This document shows positions 17,286-25,036 of a DNA stretch of 40,570 nucleotides, piece after piece. Source of the DNA: Clostridium tyrobutyricum DSM 2637 = ATCC 25755 = JCM 11008 (lineage in GTDB: Bacteria; Bacillota; Clostridia; Clostridiales; Clostridiaceae); assembly GCF_000359585.1 (NCBI RefSeq), contig NZ_APMH01000036.1:1-40570 (forward strand). Direction: 5' to 3'. Positions within the stretch are counted from its first letter, which is position 1; every line of letters begins with the position of its first letter. The translations under genes and the position numbers were made by a program. The notes beneath the pieces were generated by a model, which saw only the letters and a program-made list of their open reading frames with translations, searched no databases and was not told the DNA's origin.

Positions 17286-17346
17286 AAGTAAACCCTCCCT
17301 TTAATCTTTGGTAATTAATAACTCATATTAATTATAATAGCACATT

Positions 17347-18540
17347 TTACATAAGTTTTTCAAATTGTATCATACCTGATCCCTGAAAATATTTTGGCAA
17401 GTCTAATGATTTGCAGGATATTTTTATTAGTGCAACAAGGTCGGTAAAGGTTATATCTGGCTTATTTTCATATAATAACGCACATATGCCACTTACATAT
17501 GCAGCTGCACATGAAGTACCAGTATAACATGTATAAGGATCTTTTAAAGCTATTGGATATAATTTTTTGCCACTTCTTTCAGATATATAATTTATATTTG
17601 CATTGGTGGAGCAAATATCTACACAAGCAGCTACTAGATCAGGCTTTTGAGTTTTGGAAAATGGACCAGAAGATGAATATTCATAAGGCTTTATATTATT
17701 AGAACTTGTATCAATACCACCTACTGTTATACAGTTCTTTAGTAAGGCTATACCTTGGATACTATTTTCATGATTTGAATTGTTACCGGATGCAGTAATT
17801 ATGGCTATATTGTTTTGTACAGCTATATTGAAAATTGATTGGAATAGATTCAATATGAACTCATCTCTTGTATTTACCTCAAAAGGAAGGCAGATTACTT
17901 TTAGGTTTAAGTCTGATGCTTCATTTATCAGCGTTTGAAGAGAGAATAATATATCACCTATATAAGCTGTACCAAGGGCATTAAATGCTTTTATAGAATA
18001 TATAGTACTATTTTTAGCTATACCGCAATATAAACCGTTGGATGATTTCCCAGTTCCTGATATTAATCCACTTATAAATGTACCGTGCCCATTATCATCG
18101 TAAGGATAATTATAGAAATTTATCAAGTCTAGAAATTTTCTGATTTTATTTTTGCCTTCTATTAAATCTGGATGGGGATAAGTACCTGAATCTATAAGAC
18201 CTATACATATGTTTTTGCCTGTAAGTTTATATTTATCTTGGAAAACTATTTTGTTTGCAGTCAGCACATTTTTACCACATAGATTGGCCTTTATATCCCA
18301 AGTAATATATTTTACCTCAGGAAATTCTATTAATCTGTTTAAAGCACGATTACTTAAAATGGCGCATATGCAATTTATACAAGATATTGAACGTAATAAT
18401 TCGCCACCATAGCTTTTAACTTTTTTTTCTATACGGTCTATTAGGGAACTACACTGAATTATAACTCTGTAATTCCTATAATATTTGTTTTTTAAGGCTG
18501 ATTTTAAGTTTGATTCTAATTTGCTCTTTATGGAAAACAT
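17347..18540 (-). CDS. Subtilisin-like (S8) serine protease without signal peptide
   Basis: A 397-residue subtilase. The triad is Asp117 (GLIDSGTYPHPDL), His152 (NGHGTFISG) and Ser343 (GTSCAAAYVSG), with the oxyanion Asn in ASGNN (near 253). The N-terminal 100 residues look like a propeptide-type region, but there is no signal peptide or membrane segment, so it is probably intracellular. The serine box has Cys after Ser (GTSC) in place of the common Met. GGAG precedes ATG 18540. Substrate unknown. Confidence 0.88.
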   Translation of the reverse strand: MFSIKSKLESNLKSALKNKYYRNYRVIIQCSSLIDRIEKKVKSYGGELLRSISCINCICAILSNRALNRLIEFPEVKYITWDIKANLCGKNVLTANKIVFQDKYKLTGKNICIGLIDSGTYPHPDLIEGKNKIRKFLDLINFYNYPYDDNGHGTFISGLISGTGKSSNGLYCGIAKNSTIYSIKAFNALGTAYIGDILFSLQTLINEASDLNLKVICLPFEVNTRDEFILNLFQSIFNIAVQNNIAIITASGNNSNHENSIQGIALLKNCITVGGIDTSSNNIKPYEYSSSGPFSKTQKPDLVAACVDICSTNANINYISERSGKKLYPIALKDPYTCYTGTSCAAAYVSGICALLYENKPDITFTDLVALIKISCKSLDLPKYFQGSGMIQFEKLM

Positions 18541-18609
18541 GGTATGCTCCTAAAAATTAATCCTATTATATTATATATGTAATAGCAAGCATGATATTGA
18601 CTAATTCTT

Positions 18610-19044
18610 TTATTTGATTTGCCATTTTAATACAATTATGCCTGCTATCATAAAGACAATTCCAATTATTTCATTCCAATTAAACTTTATAGTTTTTGTA
18701 TCGAATAGTCCAAAAATTTCTATTAAGCAAGCTGTTATCACTTGAGCAAGTAAAATTAATATAGTGCAGTAGGATGGACCTAGTGATTTTATACCATACA
18801 TCACAGTAAAGGTTATTATGATACCAAGTACACCACCTAAAAGATAAATTTTTTTACACATTTTTATATTATGTATATTACCTTTTCCCAGTATAAGTAC
18901 TAGTAGTAAAGTTATTACAAAACCTATTCCTTGTACTATAGCTGTAGTTTCCAAAAGACCTATTTTTTCACTTAATCTAGTATTAAAAACACCTTGTATG
19001 CTCATTACCATTCCGGATATTATGGAAGATAGAATACCTAACAT
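18610..19044 (-). CDS. Small DMT-type membrane protein (DUF606/YdcZ family)
   Basis: A 144-residue integral membrane protein with about five hydrophobic helices (near 2-20, 30-52, 65-83, 88-107 and 121-140). The N-terminus SIISGMVMSIQGVFNTRLSEKIG and the C-terminal IIGIVFMIAGIIVLKW are typical of the DUF606 branch of the drug/metabolite transporter superfamily. Such proteins may dimerise; substrates are unknown. GAAGGTGA precedes ATG 19044; a longer in-frame extension to 19092 lies upstream of this SD and is unlikely. Confidence 0.82.
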   Translation of the reverse strand: MLGILSSIISGMVMSIQGVFNTRLSEKIGLLETTAIVQGIGFVITLLLVLILGKGNIHNIKMCKKIYLLGGVLGIIITFTVMYGIKSLGPSYCTILILLAQVITACLIEIFGLFDTKTIKFNWNEIIGIVFMIAGIIVLKWQIK

Positions 19045-19140
19045 AGTTTCACCTTCTTTTTTGTATTTTGTATATAAAATAGTGTAACCCAAATACAGAA
19101 ATATTATAAAGTGAAGCTTTATTCAGTTATGGATGCAATA

Positions 19141-19170
19141 AAAAAGAGATTTTAATAAAAATCTCTTTTT
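19141..19170 (-). terminator. Terminator of the dUTPase-like gene
   Basis: Arms AAAAAGAGATTTT (19141-19153) and AAAATCTCTTTTT (19158-19170), loop 4. On the minus strand the stem ends in a run of T. It follows the stop at 19175 by a few bases. Confidence 0.82.
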
Positions 19171-19174
19171 GAAA

Positions 19175-19666
19175 TTACAAATATTGTTTTTCTCCCAAAT
19201 AATGTCCACTAATATAAGTACTAGTGTATTCTTTTATAATAGTATTGGGAGAATATCCAAAGTTTAAAGTAATACTTAAAAAATCTTCAAATAAAGTTAT
19301 GTAGTGATCTTTAGAAGAACAGACTATAAAATCATTTATATCTACATATAAATTTAAAAATTGAGAAGTTATGTTTGCTTTGTTTTCTCTATACTGAATA
19401 GTATTTATATCATTAAAGTTTTTTTCTATACCCAGAGACAATAAAAAATATAGAGAATTGACAAGTGATTCAAGAATTGATTTATTATTTGAAATATTAG
19501 TGCTATTCCAAAACTTATAACAGCGAGATTCATTGGCTAATTCAGCTATTTCTACTTGCAATGCTAGTGTTTTTTGCGAAAGAAGAGATTCATGTTCTAA
19601 CCCCTGCTCTTTTCTAATTCTTACATCTAAATTTTGTTGCAATTCAAATAAATTTATAAGATTCAT
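19175..19666 (-). CDS. Dimeric dUTPase-like protein (dUTPase_2 family) with altered metal site
   Basis: A 163-residue all-alpha protein of the dimeric dUTPase family, which normally hydrolyses dUTP to dUMP with Mg2+. The first motif is intact: Glu39, Glu42 and Glu46 in LQVEIAELANE, followed by CYKFW. The second motif, usually EEYVDxLHF, reads ESLVNSLYF (66-74). The second Glu is Ser67 and the Asp is Asn70, so two expected metal ligands are missing. The SD is weak (AAGGG about 12 nt upstream of ATG 19666). It may be inactive, have changed specificity, or act as a regulator. Confidence 0.78.
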   Translation of the reverse strand: MNLINLFELQQNLDVRIRKEQGLEHESLLSQKTLALQVEIAELANESRCYKFWNSTNISNNKSILESLVNSLYFLLSLGIEKNFNDINTIQYRENKANITSQFLNLYVDINDFIVCSSKDHYITLFEDFLSITLNFGYSPNTIIKEYTSTYISGHYLGEKQYL

Positions 19667-19784
19667 ATAATAGAGCCGCCCTTCTATATACTTATAATTA
19701 AATAATATTAATTGTTGATTATAACAATCAATTTAAAAATTCCCACATATATATTTTATCTAAATTTATTAAATATTGAAATAA

Positions 19785-19802
19785 GGTGCAATCGATTGCA
19801 CC
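19785..19802. promoter_or_regulatory. Perfect 18-bp palindrome resembling a CcpA/LacI-family operator
   Basis: GGTGCAATCGATTGCACC has the central CG and spacing of LacI-family sites. The inner TGCAATCGATTGCA fits the loose cre pattern TGNAANCGNWNNCW. It lies about 120 bp upstream of the dUTPase-like gene and about 90 bp beyond the hydF stop. It has no loop and no T tract, so it is a poor terminator. Confidence 0.5.
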
Positions 19803-19836
19803 AAAAAAATTAAAAAAATTTTAAAATTTTTTAGTA

Positions 19837-19893
19837 AATGATAAAGAGTAAAGGAAGAATTAAAGTAATATTCTTCCCTTACTCTTTATCATT
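19837..19893 (-). terminator. Long hairpin at the 3' end of hydF
   Basis: 24-bp arms (19837-19860 and 19870-19893) with a single mismatch and a 9-nt loop. The hydF stop codon (19889-19891) lies in the stem. No immediate T run follows, only AT-rich DNA, so it may terminate transcription or protect the mRNA end. Confidence 0.65.
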
Positions 19894-21094
19894 GAAAAAA
19901 CATATTTGTAACTTTGTCTAATATTCCATTTAAATAAGCTATAGTTATTCCATAATTTGTAATCGGAATGTTTTGTGATTGTGCTCTTATAAGTCTTGTA
20001 ATAAATTGTTTTCTGTTAAACATACAGGAACCACAGTGTATTATTATATTATAAGGTGTTAAATCCTCAGGAAAATCAACACCTGCTTTTACTGTTACAT
20101 CTAGATTTCCACCTACTTTATTTTTTAGCCATCTTGGAATTTTATCTCTACCTATATCGTTTTTTAAAGCATGATGTGTACAGGCTTCTGCTATTAAAAC
20201 TTTATCTCCTGGTTTTAATTTATCTATAGCTTTGGCACCGTTGACTAATGTTTTTAAATCACCCTTGTATCTTGCCATTAATATGGAAAAGGAAGTAAGA
20301 GGAATATGTTCAGGTAATATTTTATTTACTTTCCCAAATACTTGAGAATCTGTAATTACAAGATCAGGATCATCTTTTAAGCATGCAAGCATATCTGAAA
20401 GTTCTGAATCCTTTACTGTAAGTGCAAGACAGTCATGATCCAGTACATCCCTTATAACTTGAACTTGAGGAAGTATAAGCCTCCCTTTAGGTGCCTCTAG
20501 ATCTTGTGGAGCAACTAATATTACTTTAGATTTAGGTGAAAGTATATCCCCTACTATAGTTTCCTTTTCAAAGTCTGTAGGTGCAGTTACTTGAATCGCT
20601 TCTTTTAAAGTACCTATATTTTTATTCATTTTGGCACTTACCTTTATAAAAGGTATGGGAAATTGTTTTTTTAGAAGCTTTAAAGTTTCGTCTATGTCTA
20701 TTCTATCATTGTCTATTTTATTTAATACTCCGATTGTAGGTATTTTACATTCTTTTAATTTACTATACCAATTTTTTTCAAGGGTCAGATCAAGATTTTC
20801 CTGAGTAAATACCAAAATTGCCAGATCAGTTTTGTCCATTACTTCTTTTGTCTTCTTTATTCTAAGTTCTCCAAGTGTACCTGTATCATCTAATCCTGCT
20901 GTATCTATTATGACTACAGGACCAATAGGTGGGAGTTCCATAGCTTTGTATACAGGGTCAGTAGTTGTTCCTAAGAATTCTGACACAAGAGCAATATCTT
21001 GACCTGTTATTGAGTTTATAAGACTGGATTTTCCCGCATTTCTTCTTCCAAATAATGCAATATGTAGTCTATTTGCCTTTGGAGTATCTTGCAT
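19889..21094 (-). CDS. hydF: [FeFe]-hydrogenase maturation GTPase HydF
   Basis: A 401-residue scaffold that assembles and delivers the 2Fe subcluster of [FeFe]-hydrogenase. The N-terminal GTPase domain has the P-loop GRRNAGKSS (16-24), DTAGLDD and NKID. The C-terminal cluster-binding residues are Cys305 and His307 in CTHH, and His353, Cys354 and Cys357 in HCGSC, the CxH...HCxxC pattern. GGGAG lies before ATG 21094. It follows the TM1266-type gene by 15 bp in one operon. HydE, HydG and the hydrogenase itself are not in the window. Confidence 0.96.
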   Translation of the reverse strand: MQDTPKANRLHIALFGRRNAGKSSLINSITGQDIALVSEFLGTTTDPVYKAMELPPIGPVVIIDTAGLDDTGTLGELRIKKTKEVMDKTDLAILVFTQENLDLTLEKNWYSKLKECKIPTIGVLNKIDNDRIDIDETLKLLKKQFPIPFIKVSAKMNKNIGTLKEAIQVTAPTDFEKETIVGDILSPKSKVILVAPQDLEAPKGRLILPQVQVIRDVLDHDCLALTVKDSELSDMLACLKDDPDLVITDSQVFGKVNKILPEHIPLTSFSILMARYKGDLKTLVNGAKAIDKLKPGDKVLIAEACTHHALKNDIGRDKIPRWLKNKVGGNLDVTVKAGVDFPEDLTPYNIIIHCGSCMFNRKQFITRLIRAQSQNIPITNYGITIAYLNGILDKVTNMFFQ

Positions 21095-21109
21095 AATATC
21101 AACTCCCTG

Positions 21110-21355
21110 TTATTTTTTTGTTATTGCAACTTTTACAGTTATTCCATCGATTTTACCAAGTTTTCCTGTCATAGAACTTATTTCATCTGAAGTACCATCC
21201 ACTATTAAAGATATTATTGATATATTTTTTTCTTTATATGGAATTCCCATTCTGCCCACTATTATATGAGCGAAAGTATGAAGTATTTTATTTACTGTTG
21301 AAGCATTATCTAAGTCTTTTACAACTATTCCAACTACGCCTATTCTTTTTTCCAT
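21110..21355 (-). CDS. TM1266-type putative iron-only hydrogenase system regulator
   Basis: An 81-residue ACT-like protein of the TM1266 family found next to hydEFG genes. RIGVVGIVVKD at the start, AHIIVGRMGIPY in the middle and GKLGKIDGITVKVAITKK at the end fit the family. GGTGGGTG lies just upstream of ATG 21355; an 8-codon in-frame extension is unlikely. The role is inferred only from gene neighbourhood in other genomes. It is first in an operon with hydF behind a consensus promoter. Confidence 0.87.
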   Translation of the reverse strand: MEKRIGVVGIVVKDLDNASTVNKILHTFAHIIVGRMGIPYKEKNISIISLIVDGTSDEISSMTGKLGKIDGITVKVAITKK

Positions 21356-21391
21356 AACACACCCACCAATTTTAAACATTAAGATAAATTA

Positions 21392-21420
21392 ATTATAATT
21401 ATATAATTTTTTTATGTCAA
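21392..21420 (-). promoter_or_regulatory. Consensus sigma-A promoter of the TM1266-hydF operon
   Basis: On the minus strand: TTGACA (21420-21415), 17-bp spacer, TATAAT (21397-21392). Both hexamers are perfect. It gives a leader of about 30 nt before ATG 21355. The region 21421-21570 toward glgB is AT-rich; I see only a weak inverted repeat TATATATA (around 21525 and 21540) and no convincing glg promoter. Confidence 0.88.
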
Positions 21421-21584
21421 AATTATTTTGGATTTTTAGTTCTTATAATCTTATTTTATAATTATATTTAATATATGAACAACAAAAAATTATATATTAT
21501 TTAATAGAAGGGAAAATAAAATATATATAGAATCTTATATATATAAATATTGTAAATGATTAGAAGTATGGGGTGGTGATGCCA

Positions 21585-23501
21585 ATGATAGATAAGAATG
21601 TAATTCTCTTTTATAAAGGTAATAACTATAAAAGTTATAGTTTTATGGGAGCGCATTTTAGAAGGGAAAAGGGAAGGTCTGGAACTAGATTTACTGTATG
21701 GGCACCTAATGCCAAAGAAGTAAGGGTAGTGGGTGACTTTAATAATTGGAAATCTGATGATAGATATAGATTAAATAAAATATTTGGCAAGGACTTGTGG
21801 AGTAGATTTATACCAGGTATAAATAAGGAATATATATATAAGTACCAAATTATAGACAAATACAATAAATCTATTTTAAAATGCGATCCTTACGCTAGAT
21901 ATTCACAAAAACGACCTGACAATGCTTCAAAGATAGTACGGCAAAAAATATTCAGATGGGAAGATGCTAAGTGGATATCTAGAAGGAAAAAAACAAACGT
22001 ATACAAAACACCTATTAATATATATGAGGTCCATCTTGGTTCATGGAGAAAAAATAAAAGTGGAGAATTTTTAAATTATAAAGATATATCACTACAACTT
22101 TCTAAATATTTAAAAAGTATGAATTACAATTATGTTGAAGTAATGCCAATAATGGAGCATCCATTAGATGACTCCTGGGGTTATCAAGTGACGGGGTATT
22201 ATTCTATAACGAGTAGATATGGAAGCATAGAAGATTTCAAATATTTTGTTGATACACTTCATAAAGAAGGCATAGGAGTTATATTGGATTGGGTGCCGGG
22301 ACATTTTTGCAAAGATGAACATGGATTATATAAATTTGATGGTACATCTACCTATGAATATAAAGATGAAAAACAATCTGAAAATAAGGGCTGGGGTGCT
22401 GGAAATTTTGATTTGGGCAAACCGGAAGTTAGGAGTTTTTTAATATCAAATGCTCTATATTGGTTAAGAGAATTTCATATAGATGGTCTTAGAGTGGATG
22501 CTGTTGCCAATACACTTTATTTGGATTATGACAAAGGACCGGGTGAATGGACAGCTAATGAAAATGGTGATAATAAAAATCTACAAGCTGTGGAATTTTA
22601 TAGGCAATTAAATGCTGCACTTTTTAATGAATTCCCAAATTTAATTATGATTGCAGAAGAATCTACAGCATGGCCTTTAATTACAGCACCAGCATATGTT
22701 GGGGGATTGGGATTTAATTTTAAGTGGAATATGGGATGGATGAACGATGTATTGAAATATATAAATATGAGCCCAGAGGAAAAAAAATATAATCATAAAT
22801 TACTTACATTTTCCATGATGTATAATTATTCGGAAAATTTTATACTCCCAATATCACATGATGAAGTTGTTCATGGAAAGGGATCGTTGGTAAATAAAAT
22901 GTGGGGAGATTATTGTAATAAATTTGCAGGACTTAGAGTATTTATTACATATATGTATACTCATCCAGGTAAGAAAGTCATATTCATGGGAAGTGAATTT
23001 GGACAGTTTTCAGAGTGGAAAAATTCAGAACAGTTGGATTGGGAACTCATAGACAGATTTCCTATGCATAAAGCTACTTTAAACTTTTTTAAGAATATAA
23101 ATAAAATCTATATACATGAGAAATCACTATGGGAATTTGATTATGATAAGAGAGGCTTTAATTGGATAGATGCAGATAACTCTAATCAGAGCATATTAAT
23201 ATTTATGAGAAAATGTAGCCAAAAAGAAAATGTGCTTATAATAATTTGTAATTTCACATCAAAAAGTTATTCTGATTATGACATAGGGGTGCCATATTTA
23301 GGTGAATATAAAGAGATTTTCAATACTGATAGAGAAGAATTTGGAGGTTCAGGAGTAATAAATAAAGACATACTTTATTCTAAAAATAAAAAATATCACA
23401 ATCAAAAGTTCTGTCTTTCTATAAAGATACCTCCTATGGCTGCAGTTATAATAAAACCTAAAAAAATATATTTTCAAATAGCACAACATAATGTAATTTG
23501 A
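21585..23501 (+). CDS. glgB: 1,4-alpha-glucan branching enzyme
   Basis: A 638-residue GH13 branching enzyme that makes the alpha-1,6 branches of glycogen. An N-terminal CBM48 domain (about 20-115; TRFTVWAPNAKEVRVVGDFNNW) precedes the barrel. Catalytic residues are Asp305 (GLRVDAV), Glu358 (IAEEST) and Asp426 (ISHDEVVHG). WGYQVTGYYS is the usual branching-enzyme signature. GGTGG (21572-21576) lies 8 nt before ATG 21585; GTG 21573, GTG 21576 and ATG 21579 are in-frame alternatives. First gene of the glycogen operon. Confidence 0.95.
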   Translation: MIDKNVILFYKGNNYKSYSFMGAHFRREKGRSGTRFTVWAPNAKEVRVVGDFNNWKSDDRYRLNKIFGKDLWSRFIPGINKEYIYKYQIIDKYNKSILKCDPYARYSQKRPDNASKIVRQKIFRWEDAKWISRRKKTNVYKTPINIYEVHLGSWRKNKSGEFLNYKDISLQLSKYLKSMNYNYVEVMPIMEHPLDDSWGYQVTGYYSITSRYGSIEDFKYFVDTLHKEGIGVILDWVPGHFCKDEHGLYKFDGTSTYEYKDEKQSENKGWGAGNFDLGKPEVRSFLISNALYWLREFHIDGLRVDAVANTLYLDYDKGPGEWTANENGDNKNLQAVEFYRQLNAALFNEFPNLIMIAEESTAWPLITAPAYVGGLGFNFKWNMGWMNDVLKYINMSPEEKKYNHKLLTFSMMYNYSENFILPISHDEVVHGKGSLVNKMWGDYCNKFAGLRVFITYMYTHPGKKVIFMGSEFGQFSEWKNSEQLDWELIDRFPMHKATLNFFKNINKIYIHEKSLWEFDYDKRGFNWIDADNSNQSILIFMRKCSQKENVLIIICNFTSKSYSDYDIGVPYLGEYKEIFNTDREEFGGSGVINKDILYSKNKKYHNQKFCLSIKIPPMAAVIIKPKKIYFQIAQHNVI

Positions 23502-23555
23502 AATTTAAAAAATAAAATAGTATAAAAAACAAGCAATGGTTAAGGGGGAATTTAT

Positions 23556-24983
23556 ATGAAAGTACTATTAGTTGCTTCTGAAGCAGATCCTTTTATTAAA
23601 ACTGGAGGACTTGGTGATGTAATAGGTGCACTTCCTAAGTATTTAAAAAAAATAAATGTAGATGTGAGAGTGGTTATTCCTAAATACAGTACTATAAAAT
23701 CTGATTTAGTAAAAAAATTAAATTTTATCAAATATTTTTATGTACCTGTAGGTTGGAGAAATAAGTATTGTGGAATATTTGAGTATGAATATGAGAGAGT
23801 AATTTATTATTTGATAGATAACGAATACTATTTTTCAAGGGATAACATTTATGGATATTATGATGATGGAGAAAGATTTGCATTTTTTGACAGGGCCGTA
23901 TTGAATATGTTGTGGCAGATTAATTATAAACCGGATATAATACATTGTAATGATTGGCAGACAGGTATGATTCCAGTGTTATATAAAATTGAATACAAAC
24001 AGGATGGTTTCTATAGTGGAATTAAATTTGTATATAGCGTACACAATCTTCTTTTCCAGGGCAACTTTGATAAAAATGTTTTAGGAGAGTTATTTAATCT
24101 TGATAAGATATTATGTGAAAATGGCAGTGTAGAATTAAATGGGGCTGTAAGTTTTATGAAAAGCGGCATAAATTACAGTGACAAGATATCCACAGTAAGC
24201 CGTTCTTATGCATTTGAAATACAGAGTCCTGAATATGGAGAAAATCTAGATGGATTGTTAAGGAGCAGGAGCAGTGACCTTTGGGGAATCTTGAATGGAA
24301 TAGATTATAATATTTACAATCCAGAAAAGGACAATATGATATTTAGAAATTATGATAAAAATAACTTGAGAAATAAAATGATAAATAAATTAAAACTTCA
24401 AAAAGATCTAAATCTGAATATTGATGAAAACGTACCTATGTTGGCAATCATATCAAGATTCACTCCTCAGAAGGGAATGGATATTATAGAAAATATAGGG
24501 GAAAGACTTGTTTCAAAACATGTTCAATTGGTAATACTAGGAACAGGGTATGGTGAATATGAAGATTATTTTAGATACCTTGCCTCAAAGTATCCTAGAA
24601 CTGTATCTTCAAGTATATATTTTGACGATGTATTGGCACATAAAATATATGCTGCATCTGATATGTTTTTAATGCCATCTCTATTTGAGCCTTGTGGGTT
24701 AGGACAAATGATAGCATTAAGATATGGTTCTATTCCAATAGTTAGAGAAACTGGAGGACTTAAAGATACAATTATACCTTATAATAAATATACTATGAAG
24801 GGAAATGGATTTAGTTTTTCAAAATTTAATGCAGATGATTTTTTACATGTAATAGATAATGCACTTGAATACTTCAGAGAAGAAGAGATATGGAAAAATA
24901 TAATTAAGCAGGGAATGGAAACTGACAATAGCTGGAGTAATTCTGCAGAACTTTATAAATCATTGTATAAGAGTATGTTATAG
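23556..24983 (+). CDS. glgA: Glycogen synthase (ADP-glucose, GT5)
   Basis: A 475-residue GT5 enzyme that adds glucose from ADP-glucose to the non-reducing end of glycogen. KTGGLGDV (15-22) is the ADP-glucose binding motif; [13 protein letters not shown] and [15 protein letters not shown] (with the EX7E-type glutamates) belong to the two Rossmann domains. AAGGGGGAA precedes ATG 23556. Length is normal. Confidence 0.95.
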   Translation: MKVLLVASEADPFIKTGGLGDVIGALPKYLKKINVDVRVVIPKYSTIKSDLVKKLNFIKYFYVPVGWRNKYCGIFEYEYERVIYYLIDNEYYFSRDNIYGYYDDGERFAFFDRAVLNMLWQINYKPDIIHCNDWQTGMIPVLYKIEYKQDGFYSGIKFVYSVHNLLFQGNFDKNVLGELFNLDKILCENGSVELNGAVSFMKSGINYSDKISTVSRSYAFEIQSPEYGENLDGLLRSRSSDLWGILNGIDYNIYNPEKDNMIFRNYDKNNLRNKMINKLKLQKDLNLNIDENVPMLAIISRFTPQKGMDIIENIGERLVSKHVQLVILGTGYGEYEDYFRYLASKYPRTVSSSIYFDDVLAHKIYAASDMFLMPSLFEPCGLGQMIALRYGSIPIVRETGGLKDTIIPYNKYTMKGNGFSFSKFNADDFLHVIDNALEYFREEEIWKNIIKQGMETDNSWSNSAELYKSLYKSML

Positions 24984-25036
24984 TTGTATGTTTTAAATAT
25001 TCACCTAAGGATAGATATTTTATTAGGAGGAATTTC

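Noticed and set aside
19785..19802. Palindrome as an intrinsic terminator
   Set aside because: No loop, and neither strand has a T tract directly after it; A-rich on the plus strand.
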